Shown here: in pieces, positions 1 to 8,875 of the stretch
How positions within the stretch are numbered: position 1 is the stretch's first letter
How the letters are laid out: every line of letters begins with the position of its first letter
The notes under the pieces: model-generated
Databases searched by the model: none
Told to the model about the DNA's origin: nothing
The model's input: the letters and a program-made list of their open reading frames with translations, nothing else
NCBI GenBank assembly: GCA_049840595.1
Contig: JASGKO010000038.1
Coordinates: forward strand, 148,163 to 212,162
Length of the DNA: 64,000 nucleotides
Source: JASGKO01 sp049840595
GTDB taxonomy: Bacteria; Verrucomicrobiota; Verrucomicrobiia; Chthoniobacterales; Chthoniobacteraceae
Direction: 5' to 3'
Position numbers and translations under genes: made by a program

Positions 1-736
1 TCGGCGTGTAGTAGATCGGCCAGTTCGTCTGGTAGGACGAGCCGGTGGGATAGGTGTAGGTGGTGGTCTGCGGCAGTTCGTAGGTGGAATCGGTGATCAA
101 GGTTCCACTCGAAAGCGCGGTGCCCGGGGACACGTTCCAGACACTCGGGCTGGAATACGAATACACCGTGCCACTGAGGTTGGTATTCGCTTCAGTGGTC
201 CGCTGTTGATAGAGGCTGGCTTGCGGCTGGCTGGCCGTATGGTTCCAGACGAGGTAGGTGTAAATCCCTGCCACGCCGGAACGCATCACGTAGTGCTTGG
301 CCACGTCGAACATGCCGTTGGGAAAGTTCGTCGCATCGTAACCCAGCTCCGGATTGCGGATGGAAATATCCACCATGCTGGAGGTGTTGGTGACCACGCT
401 GTAGGTGGCACCGGGAGAACTGGCCAGCCCCACCCAGTCATCGGTCGTGCCCGAGACGACGTGCGTGGTATAGTAGAAGCCCTTGCTACCCGCGAGGTTC
501 GGGCTGCCGCCCACGGTGAAGCTGGTGATGGTGGCATCCGCCTTGGTGATGGTGGCGGAAACCAGCCCGTTGGCCAGAACGACCGAGGTGCCGTTATCGG
601 TGAGGGTGACGCTTTGGGCTTTGCCAATGGTCGTGAAGGCCAGCACGGTAAAGACCACGGCCAGCTTGGGAACAAGCTCCTTGCGGAGCAACGCGCTGGA
701 ACAAAAACGCGACAAGAGTCTGCTTGGTTTTCTCAT
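1..736 (-). CDS. Rhamnogalacturonan lyase (PL4-like), N-terminal part, cut by window edge
   Basis: This reading frame is open from an ATG at 736 to the left edge of the window, giving about 245 residues. It begins with a typical export signal: basic residues, then a hydrophobic stretch ending near GKAQS. From about residue 42 it follows the neighbouring lyase at 1122-3566 almost residue for residue (both contain VTLTDNGT, GSKGFYYTTHVVSG and YQQRT). That places it in the N-terminal catalytic part of the PL4 rhamnogalacturonan lyase family, which cleaves the rhamnose-galacturonate backbone of pectin by beta-elimination. Only the N-terminal third is visible, so catalytic residues and C-terminal modules cannot be judged. 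The gene lies downstream of its paralogue in the same direction, with its own upstream region holding an operator-like element (920-941). The start is chosen by alignment with the paralogue's start. Confidence 0.85.
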   Translation of the reverse strand, partial: MRKPSRLLSRFCSSALLRKELVPKLAVVFTVLAFTTIGKAQSVTLTDNGTSVVLANGLVSATITKADATITSFTVGGSPNLAGSKGFYYTTHVVSGTTDDWVGLASSPGATYSVVTNTSSMVDISIRNPELGYDATNFPNGMFDVAKHYVMRSGVAGIYTYLVWNHTASQPQASLYQQRTTEANTNLSGTVYSYSSPSVWNVSPGTALSSGTLITDSTYELPQTTTYTYPTGSSYQTNWPIYYTP

Positions 737-919
737 TTTTTCTGGGGGTTTTGGGTTGGGGTCCCAATGACCGAGACGACGCTGGAAACGGCTCTTACGC
801 TGGGGGCAAGGGCGGGAATTATCCGACTGAAAATGATAATCCGAAACGAACCGGCAATCGTGTGGGGGAATTGGGAAATAGTTAAACTAACCGCGGTGAT
901 TGTTCCCCATCACCCCGTC

Positions 920-941
920 TGCGCACAAGGGACCTTTTGCG
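920..941. promoter_or_regulatory. Operator-like 22-bp element, copy 1
   Basis: TGCGCACAAG, five variable bases, then TTTTGCG. It matches the copies at 3743-3764 and 3882-3903 at about 19 of 22 positions. It lies about 185 bp upstream of the lyase start at 736. A second related half-element, GCGCATCACAAG, follows at 959-970, and a very similar GCGCATCATAAG follows copy 2. It is probably a binding site for a shared regulator; the regulator is unknown. Confidence 0.5.
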
Positions 942-1062
942 TAAATGAAAACACATTTGCGCATCACAAGTCACTTAACCTCAGATAATTACAAATATGA
1001 AATAATATTAATGTCTGTCTGTCCACCGCTTGAAACCCGCGACTTAATTCCGTTCCATTCAC

Positions 1063-1096
1063 AAAAAACAGGAGCGGGTGGCATCCCCGCTCCTGT
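1063..1096 (-). terminator. Rho-independent terminator of the PL4/F5-8C lyase gene
   Basis: CAGGAGCGGG (1069-1078) pairs with CCCGCTCCTG (1086-1095). On the minus strand the hairpin is followed by a run of T (the A run at 1063-1068). It lies 26 bases beyond the stop codon of the lyase gene at 1122. Confidence 0.85.
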
Positions 1097-1121
1097 CGCA
1101 AAAAACGGATTTGGGCGTCAA

Positions 1122-3566
1122 TCAATCGCCGTAAACCTGGGTCTCGTAGAACGAAGCCCATTGACCGCTGGAACCGGTAACCCTGATCCGCACATACCGA
1201 TACTGCGTAGTGCTGGGCAACGTGTCGTAACTGATCCCGGAACTGGTGTTGCCGGTCTTGTCCACGACCGTCGTGTAATTCACGTCGTCGTTACTCGCCT
1301 CAATCTTGTATTGGTAGGAGTTGGTCGTATTCTGATACCAGTTCGTGACGATTGAGCGCAGGGTATGAGCGGCTCCAAGGTCCACCCGCCACCATTGCGG
1401 GAAAGTGCCAGCGGAAGCCTGCCAGCGATCCCCGGTGCTACCGTTGTTCCCTTTGCCTGCCGTATTAATACCGTTGGACGAACTGGCAGCCGTCCCCTTG
1501 CTTTGTGAGAGGAGCACGTTGGTGGTCGAAGCACCGGCCTCCAGTTGCACGCAGTCATACATGATGCCGTAGGCCGGGGCCACGGGGCGCGTGCCCGTCC
1601 AGGTGCTAGCGCCTGTCTTGCGGACGGTGATCTTCACCGTGTTCGTCCCCGCGTGCAGCAGACTAGTGCTGACGTTAAACGAGAAAACCTGATACAGCCC
1701 GCGCAGGATCGCATCGCGATCGAGGGCAGAATCATCGGCGGTGTAGGTGCCGTGATAGGTATCCGTATCCACGTCGGTGCCATTCACATAAACATGGAAG
1801 GCGCCGGAACCCGCGGAGCCCGCCAGCGCGAGCTTGAGCGTGCAGGGACTCGGCGGCACGGCAGGCAGGTTGAAATTAATATACCAAGCCGGGGCGGCAT
1901 AAGTGCCATCCGCCGCCGCGACGACGGGCTGGGCGTAATACCAGTTGGCAGCGGGGTCGCTGGTGCCAACGGTATAACTTACCGAACCAGTCGCGCCCAC
2001 TTCATCCAGGTAATGGAACCAGAGGCCGAATTGTTTTGGCATATTTCCGTAGCGAAACTCGCCCGTGGAGCGGTCTGGCGTGCCGACGCGGAAGAGCCGC
2101 TGCTGCTGCAGCGGTGGATTCCACGTAATCGTCCCGAGAGCTGTGGTGGAACCGGCGGTGACCGCAACGCTGTCCATTTGAAAGTCGCCGAGCACCCCGG
2201 GCACATAGGCGAAGATACTGTAGGTGCCGGGACGCACATTGGGCACGCTGAAGTTGCCCTTGGCATCGGCCTGCGCGGAGAACAGATAGTTCATCGCGCC
2301 CTGCCAGGTCCAATCAATACCCGGATTGTCACAGACCACGATCTGGGCATTGGCCGCCGACTGGCCGGGAATGCTCAATGTGCCAGTGATCGTGCCCCGA
2401 CTGATGGGATACAAGCTGCTGCCGGGCGAGGTAAGCCACGAATAGGGCCACGCGGCGACTTCGGCGGCGCCCTTCGTCTGGGCATCCGAGTAGAGCGCGG
2501 TATGACTGGTTCCCGTATTCGCATAAATCAAATACGGGCCGAAAATCTTCTGCCAGATCTGACCGGCCGCGAGGCTTTCATCCGGACCGCTGTCTCCCAG
2601 GCCATGGCCGTCGTTGGTATTCACGCCCATGCTGTCGTCCTGAACGGTGCCGCGCAATTTGGTCGGGCCGCCGTTCAAGTATTCCGAACTGGGGTTAAGA
2701 ATCCATACCCCGTACTGATCATTGGCCGCACCGAAGGTGTTGAGGAAGGAAGTTGTCGGGCCGGAGTAAACCGACCAGTCATACTTGGTCCAGACTGGGT
2801 TTGAATCGTAATTTACGCCAATCATTTCGAGCGCATTTGGCGAATAATACTTCGGCCAGTTTACGCCGTAAGACGTTCCGGTGGGATACGTATAGGCGGT
2901 CGTGGCTGGCAGTTCGTAGGTGGAATCGTAGATGGAAGTACCGCTGGAGAGGACGCTCCCCGGTGAGTTATTCCACACGTCGCCACCGCAGTAGGAATAA
3001 ACCGTGCTGCCCAAGGAAGAGAGCGAAGTATCCGCCACCACCGTCCGCTGCTGGTAAAGCGCAGCGGCAGGCTGGTTCGCGGTATGGTTCCAAATGAAGT
3101 AGCGGTAAAGCCCGGCAACGCCCGAGCGCATCACCAGATGCATATCCACGTCGAATATCCCGTAAGGAAAGTTCGTCGCGTCATAGCCCAGCGTAGGGTT
3201 GCGGATTGAGATATCCACCAGGCTGGAGGTATTGGTCGTCACGCTATAAGTCGAGCCACCGGTGGCAATACCCACCCAGTCATCTGTCGAGCCGGAGACG
3301 ACATGTGTAGTGTAGTAGAAGCCCTTGCTGCCAACCAGATTTGGGCTGCCACCGAGGGTCATGGTCGTGACTTTGCCATCGGATTTTTGGATGGTTGCAG
3401 AGACGAGGCCATTGGCCAGCGTGATGGTAGTGCCGTTATCGGTAAGCGTGACACTTTGGGCTTTGGCGAGGGTGGTTAAACCAAGGGTTGCGAGAACTAC
3501 CGCAAGCTTGGGAGAAAAACACGCGCTTCGAAAAAAGCGCGCAAGAAGGCTGCTTTGTTTACTCAT
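1122..3566 (-). CDS. Secreted rhamnogalacturonan lyase (PL4) with C-terminal F5/8C sugar-binding domain
   Basis: A protein of 814 residues. Residues 1-37 form a signal peptide (KLAVVLATLG core, TLAKAQS end). The N-terminal part (about 38-400) is the PL4 catalytic region. It is followed by the family's small beta-sandwich domain II starting at RGTITGTL (about 400-496) and the carbohydrate-binding-like domain III (about 497-678, with FRVGTPDRSTGEFRYG). Residues 679-814 are an extra F5/8 type C (discoidin/CBM32-like) domain, with WWRVDLG and YRYVRIRV motifs. PL4 enzymes cut rhamnogalacturonan I by beta-elimination; the extra domain probably anchors the enzyme to galactose-rich side chains. The start at 3566 is preferred over an upstream in-frame start at 3689, because it begins the signal peptide and aligns with the paralogue at 736. 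No Shine-Dalgarno site is seen; a CCCCAACC tract precedes the start. Confidence 0.9.
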   Translation of the reverse strand: MSKQSSLLARFFRSACFSPKLAVVLATLGLTTLAKAQSVTLTDNGTTITLANGLVSATIQKSDGKVTTMTLGGSPNLVGSKGFYYTTHVVSGSTDDWVGIATGGSTYSVTTNTSSLVDISIRNPTLGYDATNFPYGIFDVDMHLVMRSGVAGLYRYFIWNHTANQPAAALYQQRTVVADTSLSSLGSTVYSYCGGDVWNNSPGSVLSSGTSIYDSTYELPATTAYTYPTGTSYGVNWPKYYSPNALEMIGVNYDSNPVWTKYDWSVYSGPTTSFLNTFGAANDQYGVWILNPSSEYLNGGPTKLRGTVQDDSMGVNTNDGHGLGDSGPDESLAAGQIWQKIFGPYLIYANTGTSHTALYSDAQTKGAAEVAAWPYSWLTSPGSSLYPISRGTITGTLSIPGQSAANAQIVVCDNPGIDWTWQGAMNYLFSAQADAKGNFSVPNVRPGTYSIFAYVPGVLGDFQMDSVAVTAGSTTALGTITWNPPLQQQRLFRVGTPDRSTGEFRYGNMPKQFGLWFHYLDEVGATGSVSYTVGTSDPAANWYYAQPVVAAADGTYAAPAWYINFNLPAVPPSPCTLKLALAGSAGSGAFHVYVNGTDVDTDTYHGTYTADDSALDRDAILRGLYQVFSFNVSTSLLHAGTNTVKITVRKTGASTWTGTRPVAPAYGIMYDCVQLEAGASTTNVLLSQSKGTAASSSNGINTAGKGNNGSTGDRWQASAGTFPQWWRVDLGAAHTLRSIVTNWYQNTTNSYQYKIEASNDDVNYTTVVDKTGNTSSGISYDTLPSTTQYRYVRIRVTGSSGQWASFYETQVYGD

Positions 3567-3742
3567 GGGATGGGAGTTACAGGTTGGGGAACCATCACCC
3601 GCGGAGCCGGACAAGTTGGGAATCGAGGGGTGGCTGAGCGAGAAAGCCGCCGTTAAAGGGCGACCGGCCACAACCCGCAGGAGCCGCAAACAGTGATGGG
3701 GGATTACTGATTTACCGCCCTAATTTTCCACACTCGCCCCTC

Positions 3743-3764
3743 TGCGCACAAGAGCCGTTTCGCG
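3743..3764. promoter_or_regulatory. Operator-like 22-bp element, copy 2
   Basis: TGCGCACAAGAGCCG followed by TTTCGCG. It is the inverted partner of copy 3 (3882-3903), matching at 21 of 22 positions, and the two lie about 118 bp apart in the divergent promoter region. This copy is about 177 bp upstream of the minus-strand lyase start at 3566, close to the distance of copy 1 from its gene. It probably serves the minus-strand lyase. Confidence 0.6.
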
Positions 3765-3881
3765 CATCATAAGACGATATTACGCAGGACAGCTTAAGTT
3801 TATAACCATAATCGACAATTTGTAAGTTAAAGTTTAACGCACCGGTAGATACTAAAATTTGCGCATATTCCCCAAAAATTA

Positions 3882-3903
3882 CGCAAAACGGCTCTTGTGC
3901 GCA
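3882..3903. promoter_or_regulatory. Operator-like 22-bp element, copy 3, overlapping a -35 region
   Basis: On the plus strand, CGCAAAACGGCTCTTGTGCG then CA: the reverse complement of copy 2 with one mismatch. It overlaps the presumed -35 region of the promoter whose -10 box is at 3916-3921. A bound protein would therefore touch the polymerase site of the plus-strand lyase gene. Further TTTGCGCA and ATTACGCA half-sites lie at 3857-3866 and 3779-3786. Confidence 0.6.
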
Positions 3904-3921
3904 GTGCGCGCGGACTATAAT
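3893..3921 (+). promoter_or_regulatory. Probable sigma70-type promoter of the 3966 lyase gene
   Basis: A perfect TATAAT at 3916-3921 lies 45 bases before the start codon. The hexamer 17 bases upstream (TCTTGT, 3893-3898) is a poor -35, which fits a promoter that needs an activator. The overlap with operator copy 3 supports regulated expression. Confidence 0.5.
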
Positions 3922-3965
3922 TTTTATAAATCCCATTAACCCCAACCGCCCCAACAGATCCCCAC

Positions 3966-6900
3966 ATGAAGCTTAGCCAGAGCCTCTTGCCTTTTGCTGC
4001 CGTTTACACGGCAGTAGTGCTGTTTCTTTTTCCAACCTCCCCCGCAAAAGCCAATACCGCCGGTTCCGCCGGAGCCACCGGGACGGGAGCGAACGTCACG
4101 ATGACGACCACCACTCGCAGCGGCGTTCCGTATAGCGTGATCTTGAACAACGGTATCGTCTCAGCCGAAATCAAGATCGCCACCGCGCAGTTGATCTATC
4201 TCAACTACAACGGCACCCAGTTTACGGACGGCTATTATGCCAGCTCCAATGGCTGCTTTTACTGGCAGGGAACTTCTGGTTCCAGCGATACGCTGGTGAC
4301 GGTGGCCGACCCGGCGACCAATGGCGGCAACTACGCGGAGATCGATCTTGAAGACCCGGCTGCCAACTCCGGTAACGGCGCGGATGCGCACCGGCATTTC
4401 ACGTTGTTTCGCGGGGCCTCGGGCGTTTACGTGACGGAGATCATCACCCGCAGTTCCAGCATGGCGGCGGGCGGGGTGGACATCCCCAGCCTCACCGGAA
4501 AGCTCAATCTCACCCCGCTGAACTGGCTGGCTTCCGATGGCTCGGGCTACGATGTTCGGAGCAACGCAACGCCACTCTCCGGCGACACCTCGATCGGCGG
4601 CGTGAACTCCTGCCCCAAGGAAGTATCGCTCATCACCAGTGGCTCGCTGGCCGGGCAGTTTGACTGCAAGTACAACTATGCGGGCGATCTGGGATCACTG
4701 GGAGTGACCGGAAGATGCGGGCCCAGCATGGGGATCTGGATCGTTCATCCCAGCAATGAATACTTCTGCAGCGGCCCGATGCATCGCGAGATTCTGACCC
4801 AGGATTCCAATCTCAACACCACCTTCGATGGCGTGCATTTCACCTTCAACGACGATCGCAACTTTGCCGCCGGAGAGACCTGGAGCAAGGTCTGCGGGCC
4901 ATTTTTCATTTATTTAAACAAAGTAGCGACTGGCACCAGCAATCCACAGGCCACCCTCTTTGCCGATGCGCAGGCGCAGGTGCAGGCGGAACGCGCGGCC
5001 TGGCCCTGCTCCTGGTTCACCGACAGCAACTATGTCCAAGCCTCCGGACGCGGCACCGTCACGGGCCAGATCGTCATTTCCGACAGTGGCAATCCAAATG
5101 CGTCCGCGGCAGGATTGCGGGTGGGCGTGGCGATTCAGCCCTCAACCACGGTTTCTCCGGCAACGGCGGACTTCCAGCAATTTGGCAAGAACTACCAGTT
5201 CTGGACCAAGACGGATAGCAACGGCAATTTCACGATTCCCAATGTGGTCGCGGGCTCCAACTACACCCTCTTTGCCTTCGGCCCGGGAGCGACCGGGCAG
5301 TTCCAATCGCAGGCCCTCACCGGGGCCACCATCCCGGTCGCGATCGCCTACCCGACCACGCAGTTTGCGGTGACGGTGACCGGCGGACAAACCACCAGCC
5401 TAGGGACCGTGACCTGGACGCCGACGCGGGTCGGCCCCACCGTGTGGGAAATCGGGATTCCCGATCGCAACACGCAGGAGTTCCGCCACGGCGACGATTA
5501 CTGGCATGGCGATTACGGTACGGCCTCGGCACCGGCGGAAAGCTGGGCCCCGTATCTGAATTACCGGCTCGATTTCCCCAATGGGTTGAACTATACAGTC
5601 GGCACCAGCCATTGGGCCAATGACTGGGACTACGCCGAGCCCTGCACCTTCGATCCAGCCACGGGAAACTGGAATAGCACGACGTGGACGGTGACCTTTA
5701 ATATGCCGCAAGCCCCGGTTTCAGGCGCCCAGGCGTTGCTTTATCTTGGCATCGCTGCGGATAACACCGGCCCGGTCATCGTGAGCGTCAATGGCACGAA
5801 CCTGGGCAGCACCTCGGGAGTGACGGCGACGCCGACTTCGATTTCCTCCACCGGCTTCTTCTCGTACTACGACAACGATGCGATGATCCGCATGTCCTCC
5901 CACGGCATCTTTTGCGATGAACGCATCACCTTTCCCGGGTCCCTGCTCAAATCGGGAACCAACACCGTGACCCTGAACATGCGCAAGGGTGGTTACTTTG
6001 CGAACAACTGTATGTACGACTACGTGCGGCTGGAGCTGGCGGGCTACATTCCTCCGGCCCCGGCCTCCGTCACCGCGATTGCAGGCAATAACCAGGTCGT
6101 GCTGCGCTGGCCCGCTGCGCCGGGAGCCACGAGCTACCGGGTGCTGCGCTCGACCACCAGCGGCACCGGCTACAGTGTGCTCGCAAGCGGCATCACCGGC
6201 CCGGTCAGCGGCAGCACGGCGGATACCGCCACCTACACCGACACCACGGCGGCCAATGGCACGACCTATTATTACGCGCTGCAATCGGCCAACCCCGCCG
6301 GGACCAGCGTGATTTCCAGCGCCACCAGCACCACCCCCTCCGCCTCGGCTCCCGCCAGCCCGTCGGCCCCGACCGGCCTGGCGGCCACGGCTGGCGACAC
6401 CCAGGTGGGCCTGAGCTGGACGGCATCCGCCAACGCCGCCTATTACCTGGTCGAGCGCAGCTCCACCAGCGGCGGCCCCTATACGATCATCAATACCAGC
6501 ACGACGGGGAACACCTTCACCGATACCGGTCGCAGCAACGGGACCACCTACTATTATGTCGTCGCGGCCGCGAATGCGAGCGGGACCAGCGGCGTCTCGG
6601 CGGAAGCCAGCGCCAGGGCTCTGCCTTCTGTTCCCTCCAGCGCGCCGGGAGGGCTCACCGCCAGCAACAGCGCCGGGCAGGTCGTGTTGAGCTGGACGCC
6701 AACGGCCAGCACCACCAACTACTTCGTCAAGCGCGCCACCTCCAGCGGCGGCACCTATACGACGCTGAGCACCATTCCCGCGACCAGCAGCTATACCGAC
6801 AGCAGCGCGGCGGCCAACACAACCTACTACTACACGGTCGCCGCGGCGAATCTGGCCGGGAACAGCGCCGATTCCAGTCCGGCGAGCATCACCACTCCGC

Positions 6901-8735
6901 CTGCGGCTCCGACCAATGTGGCCGCCACCGCGGGCAGCTCGAAGGTCACACTCACCTGGACCGCCTCCACTGGAGCCACCAGCTATGTGATCGGGCGCTC
7001 CACCACCACGGGCGGGCCTTACACCACCATCGCGGCGGCCGCGACCGGCACCAGCTATGTGGACAACACCGGAGTCAATGGGACGACCTACTACTACGTC
7101 ATCGCCGCCACGGGCGCCGGTGGCACGGGCCTAAACTCCGCCGAAGTGAGCGCGGCCCCCATTGGCGTGACCACGCTGACCTGGAAAGGCAATGCGAGTT
7201 CGACCTGGGACACCGCCACCAGCAACTGGCTCAACGGCTCCACCGCCACCACCTACGCTGATACCTATGCGGTGAATTTCGACGACACCGCCACCACCAC
7301 GACCGTAACGATCAGCGGCACCATGAGCCCGTTTTCGACCCTGTTTAACAACTCGACCACGACTTATACGCTCACCGCCGCCACGCTCGCCGGCACGGGC
7401 GATCTCACCAAGCTGGGAACCGGCACGCTAAATATCACCGGGACGGATACCTACAGTGGCGGCACGATCATCGGCGGTGGAAAAATCGCCATCACCGGTG
7501 GTACCACCAATGCGCAGAACGGCCTCGGCACCGGGACGATCACCCTGCAGGGCGGCAACCTGGCCATGAATGGTTTTGGCAACAGCAGCAGCAGCACCTA
7601 TGGCATCCTCGCCAATGCGATCAGTGTGCCTGATGGAGCGACCGGGCTGCTCCAGTTTCCGAAACGCGGTGGCCAATCCGGTGCCGTCACCGGCAACGGC
7701 ACCTTCACCGTGCAGGTGAATTATGTCCGCGACGACATCAGCGGCGACTGGTCGGCCTTCACCGGGCAGCTCAATATCATCCACACCAGCTCTGGAACTA
7801 CGGTCGATAATTTTCGCCTTGCCAACAATACGGGCTTCGGCACGGCGGCAATCAATATCGGCCCCTACGTGTCGTTTTACACCACGCTCAATGCGAGCAA
7901 TACCTTCACCATCGGCGAGCTCAGCAGCACCGATGCGACCGGCAAGGTCTCCGGCATCACCCTCGATAACGGCACCCCTGGCAGCTACACCGCCACCTTC
8001 TCGGTCGGCGGACGCAATACCGACGCCACCTTTGCCGGCGTGATCAGCAATGGCGCGAGCCCCTCGGTAACCGCCATCTCCAAGGAAGGCACCGGCACCT
8101 GGACCCTCTCCGGCGCGAACACCTACACCGGGGCCACGATCGTGGATGCAGGTACGCTTAAAATCACCGGCTCACTGACCGCCACCAGCTCGGTGACAGT
8201 GAATGACAGTTCCACCCTCAGCCTGAGCGGAGGCGCGATTACTTCGACGGTCAATATTTTGAACGGCGGCATCCTCACCGGGAATGGCACGATTACCGGC
8301 AACCTCTCCAACGCGGGTACCATCTCCTGCGGCACCGGCTCCAATCTGGTCGTCACCGGCAACCTCACTAATACCGGGTTCATGCAATTCACGGCCGGCT
8401 CCGGCATCCAGTGCTCGGGCACGTTTACCAACTCGGGCATCCTCGACGTCACCACCGGCTTGCAAACCCTGCCGGCGAACTTCGTGAACAACGGCACCGT
8501 TTACGATTCCAGCATGGTGAAGGTGCAGGACATTCAGCAATCCGGCGCGGTGATCCAGTTCACTCTGTTCACAATCTCCGGCCACAACTACCAACTCCAG
8601 CGCACCAGTTCCCTCTCCTCCATATCATGGTCCAACGTGGGGGCGGCGGTGGCAGGCAATGATACCGCCCAGACGCTGACTGATTCCAGCGCCGCCGGAA
8701 CGCAGTATTTCTACCGAATCGTGGTTAATCCGTAA
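3966..8735 (+). CDS. Giant secreted PL4 rhamnogalacturonan lyase with FN3 and beta-strand repeat stalk
   Basis: A protein of 1589 residues. A signal peptide (1-29) is followed by a PL4 catalytic region (to about 355), domain II from GRGTVTGQIVISD (about 360) and domain III (about 490-690, with IGIPDRNTQEFRHG). Four fibronectin-III repeats follow (about 695-1065; recurrent LSWTAS, SYxVxRS and TYYYVVAA phrases). Residues 1068-1485 are autotransporter-associated beta-strand repeats (LTKLGTGTLNITGTDTYSGG, GTWTLSGANTYTGAT). The last 100 residues form a conserved end module (LPANFVNNGTVYDSS, HNYQLQRTSSL, ending YFYRIVVNP) shared with three other lyases here. It probably cleaves rhamnogalacturonan I at the cell surface, with the repeats as a stalk. 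There is no PEP-CTERM signal and no beta-barrel translocator. It is transcribed divergently from the 1122-3566 lyase, with shared operator-like sites between them. Confidence 0.88.
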   Translation: MKLSQSLLPFAAVYTAVVLFLFPTSPAKANTAGSAGATGTGANVTMTTTTRSGVPYSVILNNGIVSAEIKIATAQLIYLNYNGTQFTDGYYASSNGCFYWQGTSGSSDTLVTVADPATNGGNYAEIDLEDPAANSGNGADAHRHFTLFRGASGVYVTEIITRSSSMAAGGVDIPSLTGKLNLTPLNWLASDGSGYDVRSNATPLSGDTSIGGVNSCPKEVSLITSGSLAGQFDCKYNYAGDLGSLGVTGRCGPSMGIWIVHPSNEYFCSGPMHREILTQDSNLNTTFDGVHFTFNDDRNFAAGETWSKVCGPFFIYLNKVATGTSNPQATLFADAQAQVQAERAAWPCSWFTDSNYVQASGRGTVTGQIVISDSGNPNASAAGLRVGVAIQPSTTVSPATADFQQFGKNYQFWTKTDSNGNFTIPNVVAGSNYTLFAFGPGATGQFQSQALTGATIPVAIAYPTTQFAVTVTGGQTTSLGTVTWTPTRVGPTVWEIGIPDRNTQEFRHGDDYWHGDYGTASAPAESWAPYLNYRLDFPNGLNYTVGTSHWANDWDYAEPCTFDPATGNWNSTTWTVTFNMPQAPVSGAQALLYLGIAADNTGPVIVSVNGTNLGSTSGVTATPTSISSTGFFSYYDNDAMIRMSSHGIFCDERITFPGSLLKSGTNTVTLNMRKGGYFANNCMYDYVRLELAGYIPPAPASVTAIAGNNQVVLRWPAAPGATSYRVLRSTTSGTGYSVLASGITGPVSGSTADTATYTDTTAANGTTYYYALQSANPAGTSVISSATSTTPSASAPASPSAPTGLAATAGDTQVGLSWTASANAAYYLVERSSTSGGPYTIINTSTTGNTFTDTGRSNGTTYYYVVAAANASGTSGVSAEASARALPSVPSSAPGGLTASNSAGQVVLSWTPTASTTNYFVKRATSSGGTYTTLSTIPATSSYTDSSAAANTTYYYTVAAANLAGNSADSSPASITTPPAAPTNVAATAGSSKVTLTWTASTGATSYVIGRSTTTGGPYTTIAAAATGTSYVDNTGVNGTTYYYVIAATGAGGTGLNSAEVSAAPIGVTTLTWKGNASSTWDTATSNWLNGSTATTYADTYAVNFDDTATTTTVTISGTMSPFSTLFNNSTTTYTLTAATLAGTGDLTKLGTGTLNITGTDTYSGGTIIGGGKIAITGGTTNAQNGLGTGTITLQGGNLAMNGFGNSSSSTYGILANAISVPDGATGLLQFPKRGGQSGAVTGNGTFTVQVNYVRDDISGDWSAFTGQLNIIHTSSGTTVDNFRLANNTGFGTAAINIGPYVSFYTTLNASNTFTIGELSSTDATGKVSGITLDNGTPGSYTATFSVGGRNTDATFAGVISNGASPSVTAISKEGTGTWTLSGANTYTGATIVDAGTLKITGSLTATSSVTVNDSSTLSLSGGAITSTVNILNGGILTGNGTITGNLSNAGTISCGTGSNLVVTGNLTNTGFMQFTAGSGIQCSGTFTNSGILDVTTGLQTLPANFVNNGTVYDSSMVKVQDIQQSGAVIQFTLFTISGHNYQLQRTSSLSSISWSNVGAAVAGNDTAQTLTDSSAAGTQYFYRIVVNP

Positions 8736-8875
8736 AAGATTACCCCCCCGGCAGTCTTAAGATCGGCCATAGGAGCAATTCCTAACTGGAGAGATCTATT
8801 CATCTTCTAATAAAACTTTCCTGAAACAAAATCGGCAAGATGGGGTTATAGTCCGCAAGTTCCCAACACCCCAAA

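Noticed and set aside
1545..2804. Long open frame on the plus strand over the PL4/F5-8C lyase gene
   Set aside because: Antisense shadow of a GC-rich gene; no recognisable protein, while the minus strand has clear lyase domains. The same holds for 10243-11727 (-), 38329-40428 (-), 42736-44877 (+), 51221-52810 (+) and 56665-57933 (+).
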